Assembly (NCBI RefSeq): GCF_038630985.1
Contig: NZ_CP152049.1
Span: forward strand, 1,693,501-1,757,500
Reading direction: 5' to 3'
From: Paenibacillus sp. FSL H8-0548
GTDB lineage: Bacteria; Bacillota; Bacilli; Paenibacillales; Paenibacillaceae
Length of the DNA: 64,000 nt
The notes under the pieces were generated by a model, which did no database searches, was not told where the DNA came from, and worked only from the letters and a program-made list of their open reading frames with translations. The position numbers and the translations under genes were made by a program. Positions within the stretch are counted from its first letter, which is position 1, and the number at the start of each line of letters is the position of its first letter. Positions 33,975 to 41,052 of the stretch are shown piece by piece.

Positions 33975-34757
33975 ATGGAGCTTGGTGTAAGAGGGAAGAT
34001 AGCTATTATTACAGGTGGAAGCAAAGGGATCGGTCTCGCAACAGCATTGCTGCTGGCTGCAGAAGGTGCAGAGGTTGCCATTGTAGCTAGAGAGGCGGAA
34101 GCGCTGCAAAGCGCAGTAAACCAAATTAGAGAGCAGACAGGCAAAGAGGCACTTGCGATCAGTGCTGATGTGTCTAAAGCGGAAGAGGTAGAGCGGGCAG
34201 TTGCGGAGACTGCAGCACATTTTGGAGGCATTCAAATTTTAGTAAATAATGCTGGTACCTCTGCGGCACGTCCGTTCGAGCAGGTGGAGACAGCGGCATG
34301 GTCAGCGGATCTCGATTTGAAGCTATTTGGTGCTGTGAATTTCTCGCGTGCGGTATTGCCCTTTATGCGACAAGCGGGCGGTGGAGCGATCGTCAATGTG
34401 ACGGCCATTGGCGGAAAAACGCCAGGCGCATCCTCGTTGCCGACTTCCGTTAGTCGTGCGGCAGGCTTAGCGCTTACGAAAGCGATGAGCAAGGATCTTG
34501 CTGCTGACCGGATACGCGTGAATGCGGTGTGCATCGGGCTCATACGGAGCGCTCAAATCGAGCGGATGTGGCAGGCGAAATCACCTGAGCTAAGCTGGGA
34601 TGAATTTGCAGCAGATGCTCGTCACGGCATACCGCTTGGACGGATAGGCAGCGCGCAGGAAGCGGCGAATGTAATCGGCTTCCTCGTATCGGACGCAGCC
34701 TCCTTCGTCACCGGAACCTCGGTAAATATTGACGGCGGCATCTCAACAGTGCTCTAG
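33975..34757 (+). CDS. Short-chain dehydrogenase/reductase
   Basis: A 260-residue classical SDR. It has cofactor loop GGSKGIGLA, NNAG motif (VNNAGTSAARPF) and substrate-strand VNVTAIGGKTPGASS. The catalytic Tyr-x-x-x-Lys is not in the canonical form: where YxxxK is expected there is PTSVSRAAGLALTKA. The end is GTSVNIDGGIS. The loss of the active Tyr makes its activity uncertain. ATG 33975 has GGAGGGAAAG upstream. A terminator-like sequence follows. Confidence 0.85.
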   Translation: MELGVRGKIAIITGGSKGIGLATALLLAAEGAEVAIVAREAEALQSAVNQIREQTGKEALAISADVSKAEEVERAVAETAAHFGGIQILVNNAGTSAARPFEQVETAAWSADLDLKLFGAVNFSRAVLPFMRQAGGGAIVNVTAIGGKTPGASSLPTSVSRAAGLALTKAMSKDLAADRIRVNAVCIGLIRSAQIERMWQAKSPELSWDEFAADARHGIPLGRIGSAQEAANVIGFLVSDAASFVTGTSVNIDGGISTVL

Positions 34758-34773
34758 TTTCATCGTGTAAATA

Positions 34774-34832
34774 CAGGAAGCTCCTTGCAAAGAGCCGGAT
34801 CGTACGGCATCTTGCTCGGAGCTCCTTTTTTT
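34774..34832 (+). terminator. Probable terminator after the SDR gene
   Basis: aggaagctcc and ggagctcctt pair imperfectly, with an inner ccg/cgg pairing, then a seven-T run. Confidence 0.6.
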
Positions 34833-34937
34833 CATATATAAGATTTATAAGTTTTCAATTATAAATAGGCTTATATATCACTGCGAAACGAGCTTTGCCT
34901 TTAAGGACGGCGACAGCCGTTTACGCTTGCTTACAGC

Positions 34938-35186
34938 TTATTTCTTTTGTTGAGCCCGTTGGTTAAAGCGGTCAACACGGCCGCCTTTATCCGTATTGCG
35001 TTGTTTGCCTGTATAGAAAGGGTGCGAAGCAGAGCTTGTATCTACACGAATTACCGGGTAGCTGTTGCCATCTTCCCATTCCATTTTTTCATTGGAAGAC
35101 TTTGTAGAGCCTGTCAAAATTTTGTACCCGCTGCTCACATCAAAAAACAGAACCTGATGGTAAACCGGATGTATACCGTCCTTCAT
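34938..35186 (-). CDS. rpmE2: Ribosomal protein bL31 type B (zinc-independent)
   Basis: An 82-residue protein starting [16 protein letters not shown], the signature of type B L31 (YtiA/RpmE2). It lacks the zinc-binding CxxC of type A L31, so it can replace that protein under zinc starvation and release zinc. ATG 35186 is preferred over GTG 35195 because AAAGGA lies 12 bases upstream. A Zur-like site sits just before the gene. Confidence 0.92.
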   Translation of the reverse strand: MKDGIHPVYHQVLFFDVSSGYKILTGSTKSSNEKMEWEDGNSYPVIRVDTSSASHPFYTGKQRNTDKGGRVDRFNQRAQQKK

Positions 35187-35207
35187 TACACTCACTCATC
35201 CTTTATT

Positions 35208-35265
35208 AGTAATACTTACGAAAAACTGTAGTTTAATCATATGCGATAGTCGTTATTAAAGTCAA
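35208..35265 (-). promoter_or_regulatory. Promoter and Zur-like box of rpmE2
   Basis: On the minus strand ttgact (35265-35260) and tatgat (35241-35236) are spaced 18 bp. Then agtaatacttacg (35208-35220) matches 10 of 12 defined bases of the Zur core CGTAATNATTACG, between the -10 and the ribosome site. This is weaker than the sites at 36282, 36307 and 38936. Confidence 0.5.
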
Positions 35266-35333
35266 GGATATAGGGTAAACGCGGTATTAAAATATGGTAT
35301 TTGCTAAATTCGAAAAAATGTACTAGCATTAAA

Positions 35334-35348
35334 TTATAATTATTCTAA
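35334..35348 (+). promoter_or_regulatory. PerR-like box upstream of fur
   Basis: ttataattattctaa matches the Bacillus PerR box TTATAATNATTATAA at 14 of 15 positions. It lies 68 bp before the fur start. In B. subtilis, PerR is known to control fur, so the site is plausible. Confidence 0.6.
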
Positions 35349-35415
35349 AAGAAAGCCTTTACATAGATAGTCTTATATTTATGTTCAGGCTTTTCAATAA
35401 AGGAGGTATCCCTGT

Positions 35416-35895
35416 ATGTTGAATATAACAGCAGAAATGGATCGTATAAATCGCCATTTATTGGCAAATGGATACAAGCTAACGACTCAACGGGAAATAA
35501 TATTACAGGTGCTGCTTGAGAACGAAGCAGATCATTTGAGCGCAGAAGGCGTCTACATGCTCGTTAAGCAAAAACATTCGGTCATTGGCCTAGCTACCGT
35601 ATATCGGACACTGGAGCTGCTGGCAGAGCTGCATGTCGTAGAAAAAATGAATTTCGGTGATGGGGTAGCTCGTTATGATCTTCGCGGCGAAGAAGATAAA
35701 CATATGCATCATCATCTGATATGCAATGAATGCGGCTCGCTGAAGGAAATTAAGGAAGACTGGCTATTTGAGATCGAGCAGCGGATTGAGAAGGAGTTCG
35801 GTTTTAAGGTCATCGACCATCGGCTTGATTTTACCGGAACCTACAAAACCTGCGACCAAGCGAATTGCAAGCGGACGCGCAAGGCGGTTTCTTAA
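35416..35895 (+). CDS. fur: Ferric uptake regulator Fur
   Basis: A 159-residue Fur-family repressor. It closely follows B. subtilis Fur blocks: YKLTTQREIILQVLLENE, ADHLSAEGVYMLVK, IGLATVYRTLELLAEL, MNFGDGVARYDLR. The metal region is HMHHHLIC-x-x-CG with a C-terminal Cys pair. Winged helix at residues 10-90, dimerisation domain 90-150. The residues point to Fur rather than Zur or PerR. ATG 35416 follows AAGGAGG. It would control the Fur box at 47675. Confidence 0.9.
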   Translation: MLNITAEMDRINRHLLANGYKLTTQREIILQVLLENEADHLSAEGVYMLVKQKHSVIGLATVYRTLELLAELHVVEKMNFGDGVARYDLRGEEDKHMHHHLICNECGSLKEIKEDWLFEIEQRIEKEFGFKVIDHRLDFTGTYKTCDQANCKRTRKAVS

Positions 35896-35902
35896 AATAT
35901 AG

Positions 35903-35984
35903 GAAAGTATATCATTTCGCTATACTTTCTCTATATTTCTGGGAATGAAACGCGCCACCGCCATAAGGACGGCGTTTTCGTTTC
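35903..35984 (+). terminator. fur terminator followed by short interspersed repeat copy 2
   Basis: gaaagtata (35903-35911) and tatactttc (35921-35929) form a 9-bp stem. The repeat seen at 590-627 follows at 35929-35965 and continues into a second hairpin (gaaacg at 35947, cgtttc at 35979, inner cgcc/ggcg). Confidence 0.65.
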
Positions 35985-36069
35985 TTCTTAATTGCTTTTA
36001 TCTGATGCGTATGATCAAGGGGCGTGGAGTTCATTAATGAACTAGCGTCATCTTAAAGAGCATTTATAA

Positions 36070-36120
36070 AAATAGGGACTGTCCTTAAGCGGATTACGCT
36101 TAACGGGACAGTCCCTATTT
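36070..36120. repeat. Long hairpin in the fur-AAA intergenic region
   Basis: aaatagggactgtcc pairs with ggacagtccctattt (15 bp), and inside it ttaagcg pairs with cgcttaa around gatta. There is no T-run on either strand beyond the stem, so it may be a terminator or a small structured repeat. The remaining bases 35985-36069 and 36121-36281 show no gene. Confidence 0.65.
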
Positions 36121-36281
36121 ACGTAGATCCATCTGTTCTGCGACAGGAAGGAGCGCTCCGCTAACTAATGATAACAGGAGCAAGCTCATGCTCACAAAGC
36201 ATGAGCGATTTGGGACACTGCGCAATCGCGGCTGCTCTGAGAAAGTACAGGAGAAATCTCCCGCAGCTGAAAACCATTTGC

Positions 36282-36327
36282 AAATCGTAATCATTCTGAT
36301 ATACTTAAATAGTAAACATTACGATTA
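36282..36327 (+). promoter_or_regulatory. Two adjacent Zur-like boxes upstream of the AAA+/GTPase operon
   Basis: Site 1 (36282-36302) begins aaatcgtaatcattctg and matches 17 of 20 defined positions of AAATCGTAATNATTACGATTT. Site 2 (36307-36327) reads aaatagtaaacattacgatt and matches about 17 of 20. They are spaced 25 bp and end 33 bp before the ATG. Paired boxes fit tight zinc-dependent repression. Confidence 0.75.
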
Positions 36328-36359
36328 AATGAAGATCAGCTAAAGGAGCCCTATCTAGA

Positions 36360-37184
36360 ATGAGTAAAAACAACAATAACCGTCTTCCGAGAGCCAAGGG
36401 GTCGGAGATGGCTGCGTTTTATACACCAAAGGATTGTGCGCGCAAGGTGAAGCGCATCGTGTTTCAGCCGGAAAACCGGAGAATTATAGAAGAGTTTCTC
36501 ACGATCCTTGAGATGAAGGAGAAATTTGTTGAGCATGATGTGCCGATTCCGAACAAAATTGTTATGTTTGGTCCTCCAGGCACAGGGAAGACGCTAACTG
36601 CTTTTTATATGGCTCAGCAGCTTGATATTCCGCTTGTGCTTGTACGACTGGATACGATTATACATAGCCATCTAGGGGAGACCGCGAGCAATGTGCGAAA
36701 AATATTCGAGTATGCGAAGGCATCTCCTTGTGTGCTGTTTCTAGATGAGTTTGATGCGATCGCGAGGACGCGTGACAACAATGATGAGGTAAAGGAAATG
36801 GCAAGGGTCGTCAACACGCTGCTGCAATGCTTGGACGAGTTTGAATGCGGCAGTATTTTTATGGCTGCAACGAACTTGCAAGAGGAGCTGGATCACGCGG
36901 TATGGCGCAGATTTGATACGAAAATGACCTATGGCATGCCCGATGACGTAACAAGAAATGAGTATCTCCGATTGTTGATTGGAGATTTCAATCAAGAGCA
37001 GCAAACGCTGCAGTTTGCCAGCTCGTCGTTAAAGGGATGCAGCTTCGCTGATATGGAGCAAATTGTGTTGAAGGCCAAGCGAAAGGCGATAATCGAAAGC
37101 ACGCTGCTCAGTGCGGAGCATATTCAGTATTCCCTAGAGGAGTATAAGCCGCATTTGAATACAGAAGAGCTTCAAATAAATTAA
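36360..37184 (+). CDS. AAA+ family ATPase in a Zur-type operon
   Basis: A 274-residue single-domain classical AAA ATPase. It has Walker A GPPGTGKT (71-78), Walker B VLFLDE (125-130), sensor-1 AATN (169-172), Arg-finger-like WRRFD (Arg183/184) and a C-terminal helical lid. No protease, zinc-finger or membrane domain is present; the N-terminal 60 residues are basic and unassigned. The family resembles SpoVK or FtsH-type ATPases in the core. It starts 33 bp after two Zur-like boxes and 18 bp before a COG0523 GTPase. This suggests a remodelling factor acting during zinc limitation, perhaps to load or recover metal from a client (inference). Confidence 0.85.
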   Translation: MSKNNNNRLPRAKGSEMAAFYTPKDCARKVKRIVFQPENRRIIEEFLTILEMKEKFVEHDVPIPNKIVMFGPPGTGKTLTAFYMAQQLDIPLVLVRLDTIIHSHLGETASNVRKIFEYAKASPCVLFLDEFDAIARTRDNNDEVKEMARVVNTLLQCLDEFECGSIFMAATNLQEELDHAVWRRFDTKMTYGMPDDVTRNEYLRLLIGDFNQEQQTLQFASSSLKGCSFADMEQIVLKAKRKAIIESTLLSAEHIQYSLEEYKPHLNTEELQIN

Positions 37185-37202
37185 TCCAAGAGGAGTAAAA
37201 AA

Positions 37203-38402
37203 ATGAAGATGCAAGCGGCAGAACATAAAATTCCGGTTACTGTGCTTAGCGGTTATTTAGGAGCGGGTAAAACAACGATACTAAACCACGTGCTGAATAA
37301 TCGGGAAGGGCTGAGAGTCGCCGTTATCGTCAATGATTTAGGCGAGGTGAATATTGATGCGGATCTGATACGCGATGGCGGAGGTCTGAGCCGGACAGAA
37401 GAATCACTTGTTGAAATGTCCAATGGCTGCATTTGCTGCACGCTGCGGGATGATTTATTGCAGGAGGTGGAGCGTCTCGCGCTGGAAAAGCGTTTTGACT
37501 ATATTTTGATCGAATCAACGGGCATTGGAGAGCCGGTTCCAGTTGCTCAAACCTTTACCTATGTAGACGAGGAGCAAAATATTGATTTATCTAAGCTGAC
37601 AAGGCTTGATACGATGGTTACGGTCGTAGATGCGGTTAATTTTTGGAATGACTTTAATACGAAGGAAACGTTGCTGGATCGGGAGCAGGAGGCGGGAGAA
37701 GGAGACACGAGGGGCGTCGTCCACCTCTTGATTGAGCAGATTGAGTTTTGTGATGTGCTCGTTATTAATAAATGTGATATGGTTAGCGAATCAGAGCTGG
37801 AGAGACTTGAATTGACGCTGAAGGGGCTTCAGCCTAGAGCTAGGATTGTAAGAGCAAGTCGTGGCGGCGTAAACCCAAAGGATATTTTGAACACGCAGCT
37901 CTTTGATTTTGAGGAGGCAAGTCAATCAGCGGGTTGGATCAAGGAGCTCCAGAAGGAGGAGCATACGCCAGAGACTGAGGAATACGGCATTGCCACTTTC
38001 ATTTATAAACGAAAAACCCCCTTTCATCCGGAGCGCCTGCTGAAGTGGCTTGCGAAATGGCCGAGGACGATCGTGCGCTCGAAAGGTTTAATGTGGATCG
38101 CAACGCGGAATAATATGGCTGTGACGTTCAGTCAGGCGGGGGTATCCAGGCAATTGTCACCAGCAGGTCTCTGGGTTGCTGCGCTGTCAGAGGAAGAGCG
38201 ATTTTCCTATTTTGGCAGTGAATACGAGAAGACGGCAGATTGGGATGACAAGTGGGGGGATCGGGTCACGAAGCTTGTATTTATCGGCATTGAGATGGAT
38301 CGGATGGGTATTGCAGCTTCGCTTGATGAAGCATTGCTGACACCTGAAGAGATGGACGGAAACTGGCGGGACCTTAAGGATCCGATTCCGAATTTCTCGT
38401 AA
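37203..38402 (+). CDS. COG0523 metal-chaperone GTPase (CobW/ZagA-like)
   Basis: A 399-residue G3E GTPase. It has Walker [10 protein letters not shown] (17-25), the metal motif CICC (Cys76, Cys78, Cys79), [12 protein letters not shown] for guanine specificity, and a C-terminal CobW_C domain (from about residue 260). COG0523 proteins under Zur control (ZagA/YciC, ZigA) deliver zinc to client enzymes during starvation. ATG 37203 follows AAGAGGAG. It is the second gene of the Zur-like operon, between the AAA ATPase and an unrecognised protein. Confidence 0.9.
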   Translation: MKMQAAEHKIPVTVLSGYLGAGKTTILNHVLNNREGLRVAVIVNDLGEVNIDADLIRDGGGLSRTEESLVEMSNGCICCTLRDDLLQEVERLALEKRFDYILIESTGIGEPVPVAQTFTYVDEEQNIDLSKLTRLDTMVTVVDAVNFWNDFNTKETLLDREQEAGEGDTRGVVHLLIEQIEFCDVLVINKCDMVSESELERLELTLKGLQPRARIVRASRGGVNPKDILNTQLFDFEEASQSAGWIKELQKEEHTPETEEYGIATFIYKRKTPFHPERLLKWLAKWPRTIVRSKGLMWIATRNNMAVTFSQAGVSRQLSPAGLWVAALSEEERFSYFGSEYEKTADWDDKWGDRVTKLVFIGIEMDRMGIAASLDEALLTPEEMDGNWRDLKDPIPNFS

Positions 38403-38424
38403 GGACAAAAAAGGAGTGCAGCTT

Positions 38425-38898
38425 ATGGACAATATCGCCTTGGACGACAATATGGAGCGCGTAATAAGCCAGCATTCGGAGGCGCAGTGGGAGCGAAGAG
38501 ATGCGGAGCTGGCCGCTTGGGCAGAACGCGAGAAGCTGAAGAAAAAGGATAAGCTCACGGTGATGCTGGAATCGGTTGCTGTGGATGCAGAGCTGCATCC
38601 CGCGCTCGCGCTGCTTCGCCGCATGCAAATACCTACAGAGTTTTCTTGCGCTGGAGTGAGTGTGCAAGATGATCCGCTGGAGCATTCCTTGTACGCCTAT
38701 ATTACGTTCCATGCCTCTGAGCAGACGGAGGAATTTGTTCGGTTTGCCGCTCTTTTTATGAAGCATAGATTGCTTGTTACGTTTGAGCCATCACGTGCTC
38801 GCTATGATCTATCCTCTTTTTTTATAGGTCATAATCGTTCTTTTTGCCTGCTGATGCAGCGCTGCGCTGAGGCTTATCAGCAATATGTAAACAGATAA
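38425..38898 (+). CDS. Unrecognised protein in the Zur-like operon
   Basis: A 157-residue soluble protein. The N-terminal 45 residues are charged and probably coiled (WERRDAELAAWAEREKLKK). The rest looks globular, with HPALALLRRMQIPTEFSCAG, LEHSLYAYITFH and LSSFFIGHNRSFCLLMQRCA. Three cysteines and several His residues could bind metal, but no known site pattern is present. ATG 38425 is chosen with AAGGAG 8 bases upstream; the GTG at 38416 overlaps that site. It lies 22 bp after the GTPase gene, so is probably co-transcribed. No function assigned. Confidence 0.7.
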   Translation: MDNIALDDNMERVISQHSEAQWERRDAELAAWAEREKLKKKDKLTVMLESVAVDAELHPALALLRRMQIPTEFSCAGVSVQDDPLEHSLYAYITFHASEQTEEFVRFAALFMKHRLLVTFEPSRARYDLSSFFIGHNRSFCLLMQRCAEAYQQYVNR

Positions 38899-38935
38899 TG
38901 GTTGATAGCGGTAACGGATTACTTTACTTCTTTGC

Positions 38936-38956
38936 AAATCGTAATAATTACACTTA
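38936..38956 (+). promoter_or_regulatory. Zur-like box upstream of the FecB-type importer
   Basis: aaatcgtaataattacactt matches about 17 of 20 defined positions of the Zur box, with a perfect left half and ATTAC on the right. It lies 24 bp before the start codon of the lipoprotein gene. Confidence 0.75.
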
Positions 38957-38980
38957 ATAACAAATAAGGGGACTTATAAA

Positions 38981-40006
38981 ATGAATCGTAAAAAAATGTT
39001 CGTCATCAGTTTGCTTCTAGCTGCCGCTTTAATGGTTTCCGCTTGCGGGAACGCGGTAAATGATAGCTTGGAGCATACCTCGCCCGCAGGGCAAGCAACG
39101 ACTGCTCCGGCTGCTGAAGAACCAACTGCCGTATTTGAGCCGCAAACCGTTGTAGATGCTACCGGAACAGTGTTGGAAATTCCTGCTGAAGTAACTAAGA
39201 TTGTCTGTATTGTATCCCTATGCGTTGACGTATTGGCAGAGCTTGGGCTTGAGCCCGCTGCTATTGCAGAGAGCGGTGTTCGGACAATTGCGACACAGCC
39301 TGAATTTTACGGTATAAAAGGGGAATCTTTCGCATCCATTGGAGGCAGCTTCTTCGAACCAAACCTTGAGGATATTGTTACGGCTAAGCCTGAGCTCGTC
39401 ATTGGATTGATGGGGGTACATGATGCTCTGCGAGAAGGGCTGGATGGCGTTGCGCCGATTTATCTTGCTAATCCGAAAACCTATACGGATTCACTTGCAG
39501 TGTTGGAGACGATCGGAAAGCTGACCGGTAAAACGGCTGAGGCTAAGGCTGCTGAAGAAGCCTTTCTTGCCAAGCTGGAGGCGGCAAAGAAGAAGTCGCC
39601 AAAGGACAAGAAAGCACTAATTATGTACGGGTCTGATGTGAATTTTGCCATCGTAACCGATAGCGGACTTGGCGGAACAATATTGAAGGAGGTAACTGCA
39701 TACCCTTGGAGGGTTAATGATCCATCGGAAGATCCGTACGGGGATGGCAGCATTCAGTATTCATTAGAAAAGCTGCTGGAACAAAATCCAGACATCATTT
39801 TTGTGGAAAGTTATTCTTATAGTCCAGGTACGAAGCCGCTTTCCGAGCAAATGAAAGAGCTGCCGCTATGGAGCAAGCTCAAGGCGGTTCAAGAGGGTAA
39901 GGTAATCGAAGTGCGTTCACCCGTTTGGGGAGATGGTCGAGGAACTCGCTCCTTGGGCATTTTATTGGATGAATCACTTGAATACATGTACCCGGATTTG
40001 TTTTAG
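38981..40006 (+). CDS. Metal- or metallophore-binding lipoprotein (FecB/FhuD type)
   Basis: A 341-residue substrate-binding protein. The lipobox is MVSAC with Cys22 lipidation site. The helical-backbone TroA/FecB fold is indicated by VDATGTVLEIP, IVCIVSLCVDVLAELGLEP, PNLEDIVTAKPELVIG and LPLWSKLKAVQEGKV. It is the usual partner of FecCD permeases for iron-siderophore, haem, B12 or other metal chelates. The Zur-like box upstream argues for a zinc-linked substrate rather than iron. Cysteines near residue 75-82 (CIVSLC) are unusual for a secreted binding protein. Confidence 0.85.
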   Translation: MNRKKMFVISLLLAAALMVSACGNAVNDSLEHTSPAGQATTAPAAEEPTAVFEPQTVVDATGTVLEIPAEVTKIVCIVSLCVDVLAELGLEPAAIAESGVRTIATQPEFYGIKGESFASIGGSFFEPNLEDIVTAKPELVIGLMGVHDALREGLDGVAPIYLANPKTYTDSLAVLETIGKLTGKTAEAKAAEEAFLAKLEAAKKKSPKDKKALIMYGSDVNFAIVTDSGLGGTILKEVTAYPWRVNDPSEDPYGDGSIQYSLEKLLEQNPDIIFVESYSYSPGTKPLSEQMKELPLWSKLKAVQEGKVIEVRSPVWGDGRGTRSLGILLDESLEYMYPDLF

Positions 40007-40020
40007 GAGGAAGTGACTGC

Positions 40021-41052
40021 ATGCAAGAGGGTACACATGTACACACAATCGGAAGAAGAAGCATTCTTCTTCCGATTTTTTTATTTGGCCTGCTCTTTAT
40101 GACGACAGGAATTATTCATTTAAAGTATGGTTCTCCGGCTATGACATGGGCGGAGCTGCTTGCTGCTATTTTTTCCAATACCGAAGTGGATCTCCATCGG
40201 ACGATCGTGTGGGAAATGCGAATTCCGCGCATTGTGCTTGGCTTTCTGGTGGGGACGATGCTGGGTGCTGCGGGAACTATGATGCAGGGGGCAATGAATA
40301 ATAAGCTGGCGGGACCGGAGCTGCTTGGGATATCATCGGGTGCCTCGCTTGCAATGGCGGCAATTACGGTGCTCCATTTGCCCATATCTGTTCTTGTTCA
40401 TCCCGTTGTCGCTTTAATCGGAGGATTGTTAGGAGGCTTTAGCGTCGTGCTTGCATCCAGAGGGAGCCGCGGAACTGTAGGCATGCTGCTTATTGGAATG
40501 TCCGTATCGGCAATACTGAATGGCCTGCTCATTATTCTGATTGCTCTTGGAACAAGCAATGACGTCAATCTACTCTATACTTACTTGCTCGGCTCGCTTG
40601 CCAATCGCAATTGGAGCCATGTGCTGCGCATGCTGCCATGGACAGCAGCTGTTTTGCCGCTGGCTTTCCACTTTACCCGTACGCTTAATGTTCTTCAGCT
40701 TGGTGATGAAGCGGCGGCTGGGCTAGGCGTTCAGGTGCAGCGCTCGCGGCTGATGATTCTTGTGCTTTGCACTGGATTAGTTGCCATAACCGTTGCGCAA
40801 TGCGGGCCTATAGGCTATGTGGCATTACTTGCGCCGCATTCAATTCGCAGCATGGTAGGCTCAGACGATAACCGTTTGGTGCTGCCTTTATCGGCATTAT
40901 GCGGGGGGATACTGTTAATGACTGCAGATACCGTTGCCCGCTTGCTGCTATATCCGATGGAAATTCCTGTGGGCGTGTGGACGACGCTGCTTGGCGGGGC
41001 ATTTTTCTTATTCTTTTTTATTAAACGGCAGGGTGGCGGAGTAAATGCTTAA
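40021..41052 (+). CDS. FecCD-type ABC importer permease, first
   Basis: A 343-residue permease of about ten membrane segments. Typical FecCD motifs are WEMRIPRIVLGFLVGTMLGA, MMQGAMNNKLAGPELLGISS and GPIGYVALLAPHSIRSMVG. ATG 40021 is 14 bp after the lipoprotein stop with AGGAGGAAG upstream. A perfect terminator-like hairpin lies at codons 9-20 of this gene. With the next gene it forms the channel; no ATPase gene follows. Confidence 0.9.
   Translation: MQEGTHVHTIGRRSILLPIFLFGLLFMTTGIIHLKYGSPAMTWAELLAAIFSNTEVDLHRTIVWEMRIPRIVLGFLVGTMLGAAGTMMQGAMNNKLAGPELLGISSGASLAMAAITVLHLPISVLVHPVVALIGGLLGGFSVVLASRGSRGTVGMLLIGMSVSAILNGLLIILIALGTSNDVNLLYTYLLGSLANRNWSHVLRMLPWTAAVLPLAFHFTRTLNVLQLGDEAAAGLGVQVQRSRLMILVLCTGLVAITVAQCGPIGYVALLAPHSIRSMVGSDDNRLVLPLSALCGGILLMTADTVARLLLYPMEIPVGVWTTLLGGAFFLFFFIKRQGGGVNA
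40047..40082 (+). terminator. Terminator-like hairpin inside the permease coding sequence
   Basis: aatcggaagaagaa pairs perfectly with ttcttcttccgatt around gca (14-bp stem), followed immediately by seven T. By shape it is as good as the proven-style terminators elsewhere in the window, but it lies 26 bases into the reading frame. It might reduce permease expression relative to the lipoprotein. Confidence 0.55.

Noticed and set aside
35416..35895. The Fur-family gene as Zur, because it neighbours Zur-like boxes
   Set aside because: Its residues follow B. subtilis Fur closely over most of its length and its promoter carries a PerR-like box, as fur does; Zur is presumably encoded elsewhere.
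38936..38956. Fur box for the FecB-type importer
   Set aside because: The sequence has CGTAAT-n-ATTAC spacing typical of Zur, not the TGATAAT-n-ATTATCA pattern seen at 47677.
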